Positions 30,388-36,626 of a stretch of DNA of 36,626 bases are shown one piece after another (positions within the stretch are counted from its first letter, which is position 1; every line of letters starts with the position of its first letter). Source of the stretch: Nocardia inohanensis NBRC 100128. GTDB taxonomy: Bacteria > Actinomycetota > Actinomycetes > Mycobacteriales > Mycobacteriaceae. The notes beneath the pieces are model-generated. The model saw only the letters and a program-made list of their open reading frames with translations, was not told the origin of the DNA and ran no database searches. The DNA lies in assembly GCF_001612945.1 (NCBI RefSeq), contig NZ_BDBK01000009.1, positions 1-36,626 on the forward strand. Direction: 5' to 3'. The position numbers and the translations under genes were made by a program.

Positions 30388-31302
30388 ATGACCGCCGCCG
30401 TCGCGCAGCTCGACCCTGCGGACCGGGGAGCCCGACCCGAACGCCGCCCCTTCCGGCCCGGCACCCGCATGTGGGAGGACACCGGTCTGATCACCTTCTC
30501 CCTCACCGCCGGATCGGCCTTCCTGTTGCAGACGATGGAGCCCTCCATCGCGGCGGTGGTGGACGAGCACTCGACCTTCCGCACCGACGCGCTCGGGCGG
30601 GCGGCGCGCAGCATCGCCTCGGTCATGATGTGGATCTACGGCGGTGACGAGGCGCTCGCCGAAGCGGACCGGCTGCGGAAGATGCATGCCACCCTCAACA
30701 GCACTGACGCCCACGGCGTCAAGCATCAGGCGCTCTCGTCCGGGCCGTGGGCGTGGGTGCTGCACACCGCGATCTTCGCCTTCACCGAGGGCAACAAGTA
30801 CTTCTCCGACGCCAAGCTCACCGAGGCCGAGAAGGAGGCGTACTACCAGGAGGTCGTGCAGTTGATGCGCAATTTCATGGTGGCGCCCAAGGAGATTCCG
30901 GCCAGCTACGCCGAATGGGTGCCGTGGTTCGAGGACCAGGTCGAGAACCATTTGGTGCCGACCGATGTCGCCTACGACTATCTGAAGGTGATCCGGAACA
31001 TCGCCCCGCCCGAGCAGATTCCGGGCGCGCTGCATCCGGTGTGGCGGGCGGCCACCGCGCCGATCGGGAAGTTGCAGTACTTCTTCACCGTCGGCACCAC
31101 GCCGGAGGTGATCCGGCGCAAGCTCGAACTGGAATGGACCGCACGCGACGAGCGCACGCTGCGGGCGCTGGGCTGGGTGATCGGGCGGGCCGTGCCGAAG
31201 CTGCCGGAGCGGGTGCGCTACTTCCCGATCGCCTACGAGGCGCGCAAGGTGGAGCGGGACAAGGCGCGGCTGCGCAAGATGATCAACCTGCGGCCGGTGT
31301 AG
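30388..31302 (+). CDS. Oxygenase, MpaB/DUF2236 family
   Basis: A 304-residue MpaB-type (DUF2236) protein. Members are fungal and actinobacterial heme-binding or rubber-degrading (Lcp-like) oxygenases. Family marks are TAGSAFLLQTMEPSIAAVV, the DAHGVKHQALSSGPWAWVLHTAIFAFTEGN stretch with conserved His pair, and an LRALGWVIGRAVPKLPERVRYFP tail. Start ATG 30388 has AAAGGAG six bases upstream. It is convergent with the kinase gene, stops adjoining. The real reaction is not known. Confidence 0.85.
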   Translation: MTAAVAQLDPADRGARPERRPFRPGTRMWEDTGLITFSLTAGSAFLLQTMEPSIAAVVDEHSTFRTDALGRAARSIASVMMWIYGGDEALAEADRLRKMHATLNSTDAHGVKHQALSSGPWAWVLHTAIFAFTEGNKYFSDAKLTEAEKEAYYQEVVQLMRNFMVAPKEIPASYAEWVPWFEDQVENHLVPTDVAYDYLKVIRNIAPPEQIPGALHPVWRAATAPIGKLQYFFTVGTTPEVIRRKLELEWTARDERTLRALGWVIGRAVPKLPERVRYFPIAYEARKVERDKARLRKMINLRPV

Positions 31303-33336
31303 TCAGCGCAGATCGCGCACCTCGCACAGCAGGACGCGATCCTGCTGTGCGATGGCGACCGTGTGGCCGTCCGGGGCGAAGGCGACGGGCGGCGACCATT
31401 TCCGGCCGGTCAGCTGGCGGCGGGCGTCGATATCCCAGAGCCGCAATTCCTTTCGCATGGTGACGGCCAGCAGTGCGCCGTCCGCGCCGAAGGCGATCGA
31501 GCGGACCCCGCTGCCGTCGGCGGGCAGCGGGAGCCGGACGGTCTCCTCCGCCCGCAGGTCCCGCACCAGCGCGCGATCGTGATTGGCCACGGCGAACCGG
31601 CTGCCGTCGGGGCTGAACGCCGCGACCGCGAAACCCACCATGTCCATGGACAATTCGACGAGGGGCCGGGCACTGCGGTCCCGGAGCGCACCACGGTGAT
31701 CCCACAGCTGCGCCCCTTCCCGGGTGACGGTGAGCAGCGCCCTGCCGTCCGGCGCGAACCTGGCGAGGTCGGTGCCGGGTCGCGCGAGCTGCCGTGGCAC
31801 CCACAGGCGTTCACCCGCGCCGGAATACAGCTCCAGCACGCCCGCCGTGCTCACCACCGCGACCGTCTCACCATCCGGGTCGACCGCCACCGACCGCGCA
31901 CTTCCGTGGGGAATGTCCGGAAACGATCGCGCGCTTCCGTGCTCGATGTCCGCGAACGACTGTCCCCGACCGAGATTCCGGACCCCGGCCCCCTGCCGAT
32001 CCGAGGTGAGCAGCAGCCGGCCGTCCGGGCTGAACTCCGGCCACGCCCGCCGGCTGTCGACCGCCATCGGCTCCCCGATCGGCAGGCCACTGTCGATATC
32101 CCATATCCGCACGGTGCGATCCCATCCGGTCGCGGCGAGCACCGTCTCGTCCGGTCCGAATGCCAACCCGCACACCGCGTTCGCGAAGCCCGGCAGCGGT
32201 CCCCCGACGGGCGCACCGGTGCGCCCGTCGAAGATGCGCACCGCCCCGTCCTCTCCCCCGGTGGCCACTCGCGATCCGCTCGCGCTGAACGCGATCGCCT
32301 GCACCCGCCCCCAATGCCCGGGCAACTCCACCGCGGCTCGCCGCCCTGGGTCGGGCACGATCACCGTGACCGATTCGCCGGGCGCGCCGCTCCGGGGCAC
32401 CGATTCCCGCTCGGCCGACGATCCCGCCACACCGATCAGTACCTCGGTCGGCCGGACCGAGGTATCCGCTGAGCTATCGGCCGAATTCCAGTGCGCCACT
32501 GCTCCATTCGAGGACGCGAGCGCCGTCGCGGCCGCCTCGGCGAGGGCGCCGCAACTCGGGTAGCGGTCGGCGGGATCCTTGGCGAGGGCGGTGGCGATCA
32601 CTTCGTCCACGGCCGCGGGCAGACCGGGGCGCCGGGTGCTCAATCGCGGTGGCGGAGTGGTGAAGTGGGCGTGCATGAGGGCGTAGGCGGTGGGTGCGGG
32701 GAACGGGATCTCACCGGCGAGCAGGTGGTACAGCGTGCAGCCGAGGGCGTAGACGTCGGCGCGGTGGTCCACCGGTTTGCCGTCGATCTGTTCGGGCGGG
32801 GCGTAGGCGAGGGTGGCGCGGGTGGCGCCGGTGAGGGTGTGGGTGTCGTCCAGACCGCGCGCGATGCCGAAGTCGCCGATGAGCACGTGGAGCGCGCCCG
32901 AGCGGTCGGTGATCAAAAGATTGGCGGGTTTGACGTCGCGGTGCAGAATGCCCTGCCGGTGCGCGTGGTCGAGTCCGGCTGCGGCTTGACGCACGATTTC
33001 CAGGGCGCGCGGGATCGCCAGCGGGCCTTCCTCGAGCAGCCGGGCGGCATCCCGACCCTCGATGAAATCCATAGCGAGCCAGGGGTTTTCGCCCTCCGTG
33101 CCGCAGTCGTGCAGGCGAATGATGTTCGGGTGCCGCAGCGCGGCGGTGAGCCTGGCCTCACGTTCGAACCGGGCCCGCACTCCGGGATCGCTGCCGACAT
33201 GAGCGGCGAGCACCTTCACCGCCACATCGACACCCCGGCGCGGATGTCGCATGCGATAAACCGCGCCCATTCCGCCGGAGCCGACCTGCGCTATCACCGT
33301 GAAACCGGCGAACCGCGATCCGGGCTCGAGCGCCAC
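31303..33336 (-). CDS. Ser/Thr protein kinase with C-terminal WD40 propeller
   Basis: A 677-residue Hanks-type kinase. The kinase domain (about 1-270) has GSGGMGAVY, Lys41 in AVKVL, HRDVKPANLL (132-141), DFGIA (155-159) and YAPPEQ. A linker follows, then WD40 repeats from about 340 to the end (VRIFDGRTG, RIWDIDSG, LWDHRGAL, LRLWDIDARR). No membrane helix is seen, so it is cytosolic, unlike most mycobacterial PknB/D kinases. A short tandem repeat lies in the propeller. GTG 33336 is used; no clear ribosome site. Substrates unknown. Confidence 0.9.
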   Translation of the reverse strand: MALEPGSRFAGFTVIAQVGSGGMGAVYRMRHPRRGVDVAVKVLAAHVGSDPGVRARFEREARLTAALRHPNIIRLHDCGTEGENPWLAMDFIEGRDAARLLEEGPLAIPRALEIVRQAAAGLDHAHRQGILHRDVKPANLLITDRSGALHVLIGDFGIARGLDDTHTLTGATRATLAYAPPEQIDGKPVDHRADVYALGCTLYHLLAGEIPFPAPTAYALMHAHFTTPPPRLSTRRPGLPAAVDEVIATALAKDPADRYPSCGALAEAAATALASSNGAVAHWNSADSSADTSVRPTEVLIGVAGSSAERESVPRSGAPGESVTVIVPDPGRRAAVELPGHWGRVQAIAFSASGSRVATGGEDGAVRIFDGRTGAPVGGPLPGFANAVCGLAFGPDETVLAATGWDRTVRIWDIDSGLPIGEPMAVDSRRAWPEFSPDGRLLLTSDRQGAGVRNLGRGQSFADIEHGSARSFPDIPHGSARSVAVDPDGETVAVVSTAGVLELYSGAGERLWVPRQLARPGTDLARFAPDGRALLTVTREGAQLWDHRGALRDRSARPLVELSMDMVGFAVAAFSPDGSRFAVANHDRALVRDLRAEETVRLPLPADGSGVRSIAFGADGALLAVTMRKELRLWDIDARRQLTGRKWSPPVAFAPDGHTVAIAQQDRVLLCEVRDLR
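31896..31961. repeat. 33-bp tandem duplication inside the kinase propeller
   Basis: Two adjacent 33-base units (31896-31928 and 31929-31961) are about three-quarters identical. They encode DIEHGSARS and DIPHGSARS repeats in one WD40 blade. This looks like a diverged tandem duplication, likely inserting a loop. Confidence 0.6.
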
Positions 33337-33504
33337 CGATGTCCCCGCCTCCCCGCCCCCGCCGGCGACCCTCGTCGATCTATGTGAGCGGCCATATTAC
33401 CGCCCTGATCCGATCTCGGTGGCCGGGCTCGAGCGCCGACCGGGCGGCCGGTCCCCTGGTTCATGGGGCTGGTGCGGAGACCGGACGACCACCAAGGTCA
33501 TGCT

Positions 33505-35166
33505 GTGCGTATGCGGATGGTGTTGTGGCGGGCGGTCGTCGGCCTGCTGCTGGTGGTGGGTGCGGTCGTGGTTCCGGCGGGCGGGGCGGCGGCCGAGGCG
33601 GGGTATCAGTGGCGGCAGGAGTACATCACCGCGCCGGACGGGACCCGTTTGCACGCGGATGTGCTGCGCCCGGCGGGCCTCGCCGATGACGTGCGGACGC
33701 CGGTGCTCATGACGGTGAGCCCGTACCGCGCGCATCTGGCGTATCTGACCGAGCCGCGGGTGAAGGGCGGGCCGTCCATCGCGAATCTGGAGGCCCAGAC
33801 CTTCATCGATGCCGGATACACCTATGTGATCGTGGATTTGCGCGGCTTCGGCGGCTCCGACGGCTGCCCGGATTTCGGCGGGCCCGGGGAACGCTCGGAT
33901 GTGAAGACCGCGGTGGAATGGGCTGCGGGGCAATCCTGGTCGACCGGGAAGGTCGGGCTGTTCGGGGTGTCCTACGAGGCGTGGACCGGGCTGATGGGGT
34001 TGGCGGAACGGCCGGCCGGGCTGGCGGCGGTCGGGGCCTTCGAACCGGTGGTGGACCCGTACTCCTACCTCTACATGCAGGGCATCGCCTGGAAGTTCTC
34101 GGGCAAGCCGGTCACCGAATCCGGGGTGCGGCCGGGTGATCTGGCGGGGCTGGAACATCTGCTCATCGCCTCCACCCCCGCGCACTGGGAGGATTCGGCC
34201 GAGTACAAGCTGAACGCCACCGCCATCGATACCGCCTGCTACACAAAGTATTTCGAGAACACCACCAACCACGACGGCGGCACCGAGTACTGGCGGGACC
34301 GGGATCTGGTGCCGCGCTTGCGGGGAAACACCATCCCGCTGTTCCTGGGCCAGGGGTTCACCGACTACAACACCAAGGCCGATCGCGTCTTCCAGCTGTG
34401 GAACGGGCTCGGCCCCGGCGATCATCGCGCCTGGTTCGGCCAGTGGGGTCACCGCACCTGCCACGAGAAGTGCGGCGCCACGAATTTCGATGCCGAACTG
34501 CTGGCGTTCTTCGACCGCAATGTGGCGGGCAAGGACGTGACCGTGCCCGGACCGCGCATCACGGTCAGCCAGTTCGATGGCGGGTGGCGTTCGGAAACCC
34601 AATGGCCACCCGCCGATTCGGCCCCGGTGACAGTCGGCCTGCGCGCCGGCGAATACACCGATCGCGGCCTGGTCGGCGGCGCGGACCGCGACCTGTGGTC
34701 GATCAGCCAGCCGCTCCCGGACGATCAGCATTTCTCGGGCATCGCCACCGCGACGCTGAGCCTGGACGGTCCCGCGCAGGCGACGGCCGCAATCGAGGTC
34801 TCCGATATCGCGCCGGACGGCCGCTCCACCGTCATCACCCGCGGTATCGCACCGGTCGCCGCGACCACGGAAATCCGCATGCTGGCCCAGGATTGGCCGA
34901 TCCCGGCCGGGCATCGCATCGGATTCCGGATCACCGACGTGATCGACGACGTCTGGTCGCACACCCCCGCCTTCGCGAAGGTGACCGTGCGCGCCGCGCA
35001 GGTGCGGTTGCCGCTGCTCACCACGGTCCGCACGCCCGACCTGCCGGGCGAGGCCACCGAGGGCGTCATCAAGTGGCGCAATGAGAAGTCGGCCACGCTG
35101 CCGCTGGATCTGCTGAACAATGCAATGGTGACCGTCGACTTCCCGGCTCGGACCGGCACCCGATGA
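33505..35166 (+). CDS. Secreted CocE/NonD hydrolase (X-Pro dipeptidyl-peptidase-like)
   Basis: A 553-residue secreted alpha/beta hydrolase. It has a signal peptide (about 1-32, LLLVVGAVVVPAGG), the hydrolase domain with PDGTRLHADVLRP, Ser in GVSYEAWTG, Asp in GFTDYN, His in QWGHR, and a C-terminal beta-sandwich domain (about 390-545). This is the plan of the CocE/NonD (PF02129, S15) family, which cleaves esters or X-Pro peptides. GTG 33505 is chosen with AAGG upstream; ATG 33511 is an alternative. Its stop overlaps the M20 start, so the two are coupled. Confidence 0.87.
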   Translation: MRMRMVLWRAVVGLLLVVGAVVVPAGGAAAEAGYQWRQEYITAPDGTRLHADVLRPAGLADDVRTPVLMTVSPYRAHLAYLTEPRVKGGPSIANLEAQTFIDAGYTYVIVDLRGFGGSDGCPDFGGPGERSDVKTAVEWAAGQSWSTGKVGLFGVSYEAWTGLMGLAERPAGLAAVGAFEPVVDPYSYLYMQGIAWKFSGKPVTESGVRPGDLAGLEHLLIASTPAHWEDSAEYKLNATAIDTACYTKYFENTTNHDGGTEYWRDRDLVPRLRGNTIPLFLGQGFTDYNTKADRVFQLWNGLGPGDHRAWFGQWGHRTCHEKCGATNFDAELLAFFDRNVAGKDVTVPGPRITVSQFDGGWRSETQWPPADSAPVTVGLRAGEYTDRGLVGGADRDLWSISQPLPDDQHFSGIATATLSLDGPAQATAAIEVSDIAPDGRSTVITRGIAPVAATTEIRMLAQDWPIPAGHRIGFRITDVIDDVWSHTPAFAKVTVRAAQVRLPLLTTVRTPDLPGEATEGVIKWRNEKSATLPLDLLNNAMVTVDFPARTGTR

Positions 35167-36524
35167 CCGCTACCGCGCCCGCCACCCAGCTCGTGGACGA
35201 TGCCACCGCCGAGCGGCTGGCCACCGCGCTGCGCTGCGTGACCATCTCGCATGAGGATCCCGCCGCGGACGACCCGGCGGAGTTCGATCGATTGGCCGAG
35301 TTCATCGAGCGGACCTTCCCGCTGGTGCACGCCCAGCTCGAACTGGAGACCTTCGGGCACAGCCGCCTGTATCGATGGGCGGGCAGCGAGACTCCGGACC
35401 GGGTCGGTGCGATATTGCTGGCGCACCTGGATGTGGTGCCGGTGGATGACGAGTCCGGCTGGACGCATCCGCCGTTCGCCGGGGTGGTGGATGACGAATT
35501 CATCTGGGGCCGTGGGGCGATCGACGACAAGAGCCGGGTGATCGCGATCCTCGAGGCGGTGGAGGCGGCGCTGCGGGACGGGGTGCGGCCCAGGCAGACC
35601 GTGTATCTGGCGTTCGGGCACGACGAAGAGGTGAACGGCACGCACGGGGCGCGGGCGATATCGCGAAAGCTGCGCGAGGCGGGGATCAGGACCGGCCTGC
35701 TGCTCGACGAAGGCGGCGTCATCACCACCGGCGTCGCCGACGGCATCGACCAGCCGGTGGCCACGATCATGGTGGGCGAGAAGGGTTTCGCCACCGTGCG
35801 CCTGTCGATCTCGGCCCCGGGCGGGCATTCCTCCATGCCGGGCAAGCAGACGGCGGTCGGGCAGCTGGCGCGCGCGGTGGCGCGGATCCAGGATCATCCG
35901 TTCCCGCTGCGGCTGACCCCGGTCACGCTCGACATGCTCACCCGGCTGCGCGGATTCATGGCCGAACCCCGCCGCACCCTGCTCGGCCTGATCGGAATCG
36001 CGGGCCCGGCCGTGACGCGCGTGCTGGCCGCGCGGCCGCAGACCGAGGCGCTGGTGCGCACCACCACCGCACCGACCGTCATCCACGGCGGCGTGAAATC
36101 CAATGTGCTCCCGCAGCGCGCCGAAGCCTTCGTGAATTTCCGCATCCTGCCCGGTGATTCGGTCGCCGACGTGCTCGAGCACTGCCGCCGGGTGGTGCGC
36201 GACAACCAGATCGTCATCGAATTGACCGGCATCACCTCCGAACCCTCCCCCGCGCCCGCGGCCGGGCCGGACTTCGACCTCGTCGCCGAGATCGCGCGCG
36301 CGGTCGTCCCCGGCATCGCCGTCACGGTCGGCCTGGTCCCCGGCGCCACCGACTCCCGCTACTACGACGATCTCGCCGAGACCCGCTGCAACTTCGCCCC
36401 GATCGTCGTCGACTCCGCCGATCTGGACCGCATCCACGGCACCGACGAGCGCATCTCCCGCCTCAACTACGCCCGCCTCATCACCTTCAACCGCCTCCTC
36501 ATCGATCGCCTCGCCACAGCCTGA
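35163..36524 (+). CDS. M20 family peptidase (carboxypeptidase S/CPS1-like)
   Basis: A 453-residue metallopeptidase of the M20 family. Metal and catalytic residues are visible in LLAHLDVVP (His88, Asp90), GRGAIDDK (Asp121), FGHDEEVNG (Glu-Glu pair) and the late RIHGTDERI His. The middle IMVGEKGFATVRLSISAPGGHSS is the lid/dimer domain. It starts as ATGA over the hydrolase stop, so the pair likely works together in peptide or amidated-amino-acid use. No signal peptide is seen; it is cytoplasmic. Substrate unknown. Confidence 0.9.
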   Translation: MTATAPATQLVDDATAERLATALRCVTISHEDPAADDPAEFDRLAEFIERTFPLVHAQLELETFGHSRLYRWAGSETPDRVGAILLAHLDVVPVDDESGWTHPPFAGVVDDEFIWGRGAIDDKSRVIAILEAVEAALRDGVRPRQTVYLAFGHDEEVNGTHGARAISRKLREAGIRTGLLLDEGGVITTGVADGIDQPVATIMVGEKGFATVRLSISAPGGHSSMPGKQTAVGQLARAVARIQDHPFPLRLTPVTLDMLTRLRGFMAEPRRTLLGLIGIAGPAVTRVLAARPQTEALVRTTTAPTVIHGGVKSNVLPQRAEAFVNFRILPGDSVADVLEHCRRVVRDNQIVIELTGITSEPSPAPAAGPDFDLVAEIARAVVPGIAVTVGLVPGATDSRYYDDLAETRCNFAPIVVDSADLDRIHGTDERISRLNYARLITFNRLLIDRLATA

Positions 36525-36528
36525 CCGA

Positions 36529-36576
36529 TACCCGCCCCATCCTTCCCGCGTGTACCCGCCCCATCATTCCCGCGTG
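36529..36576. repeat. 24-bp tandem direct repeat
   Basis: Two 24-base units, 36529-36552 and 36553-36576 (TACCCGCCCCATC...CCCGCGTG), differ at one base. They lie right after the M20 stop and lead directly into the palindrome. Confidence 0.85.
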
Positions 36577-36626
36577 CTTTTGGCGGGAATCCACACAGTG
36601 GGCGTGTGGATCCCGGCCAAAAGCAC
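36574..36626. repeat. Palindromic repeat element at window end
   Basis: Two 23-base arms (36574-36596 and 36604-36626; 5' GTGCTTTTGGC) match at 21 positions around a 7-base AGTGGGC loop. The sequence resembles short dispersed intergenic palindromes I recall from Nocardia. It may also act as a terminator for the M20 gene. The element probably continues beyond the window. Confidence 0.7.

Noticed and set aside
34725..36437. 570-codon minus-strand frame opposite the CocE/M20 genes
   Set aside because: Antisense, no motif, His/Arg-rich.
1..36626. tRNA, rRNA, CRISPR array, insertion sequence or transposase
   Set aside because: No cloverleaf with CCA, no spaced repeats, no transposase domain were seen in any frame.

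Overview
The window is high-GC DNA with start codons, Shine-Dalgarno sites and protein families typical of a mycolic-acid actinomycete. Nocardia is the best guess. The main support is gene order: leucyl aminopeptidase, dihydrolipoamide acyltransferase, TIGR01777 epimerase, lipB, lipA, DUF4191 protein, RDD protein and glnA1 appear in the order known from Mycobacterium tuberculosis Rv2213-Rv2220. Blocks absent from that order are inserted: a GNAT gene fused translationally to lipB, an EF-G2 gene, a secreted nuclease pair, a hydrolase and a molybdenum oxidoreductase operon. No tRNA, rRNA, CRISPR array or insertion sequence was recognised.

Layout. 1-2640 (minus strand) is a type VII (ESX) secreted-toxin locus: a possible small zinc-ribbon protein, an EspC/WXG100-like partner, a CpnT-like toxin with a C-terminal papain-fold (glutamine-deamidase type) domain, and an Imm35-like immunity protein. 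Genes are joined by TAATG, GTGA and TGATG overlaps, but the partner and the toxin N-terminus look broken by frameshifts and a stop, while the toxin domain and immunity gene are intact. 2613-6921 holds a sugar MFS transporter, a solitary EF-Tu gene outside any ribosomal operon, a GNAT enzyme and a TetR regulator with a zinc-finger N-terminus. 7135-15122 is the aminopeptidase and lipoate/2-oxoacid dehydrogenase block with an MmyB-type XRE regulator inserted.

15303-19551 carries EF-G2 (with altered GTPase motifs), a secreted HNH nuclease lipoprotein followed by an Excalibur protein, and the DUF4191 membrane protein. 19788-23225 holds an Asp-nucleophile alpha/beta hydrolase, a three-gene DUF6510 / FAD-NAD reductase / molybdopterin oxidoreductase operon and a Tat-exported esterase. 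23425-25786 is RDD protein and glnA1; glnA1 has a tandem GlnR-box array and a strong terminator.

26023-31302 has a glycine-zipper secreted protein, a secreted PtpB-like phosphatase, a TY-Chap protein, a SigJ-type ECF sigma factor and a divergent VOC protein sharing mirror-image promoters, and an MpaB/DUF2236 oxygenase behind a 49-bp inverted repeat. 31303-36524 has a soluble Ser/Thr kinase with a WD40 propeller, a secreted CocE/NonD hydrolase and an overlapping M20 peptidase. The window ends in a tandem-repeat plus palindrome element that looks like a dispersed repeat.

Working together: the acyltransferase E2 needs the lipoate made by LipB and LipA next to it; LipA needs Fe-S clusters and SAM. 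The clearest new leads are the decaying ESX toxin module, the matched divergent ECF promoters, the DUF6510-molybdenum operon, and two translation-GTPase paralogues (EF-Tu2, EF-G2) in one neighbourhood.
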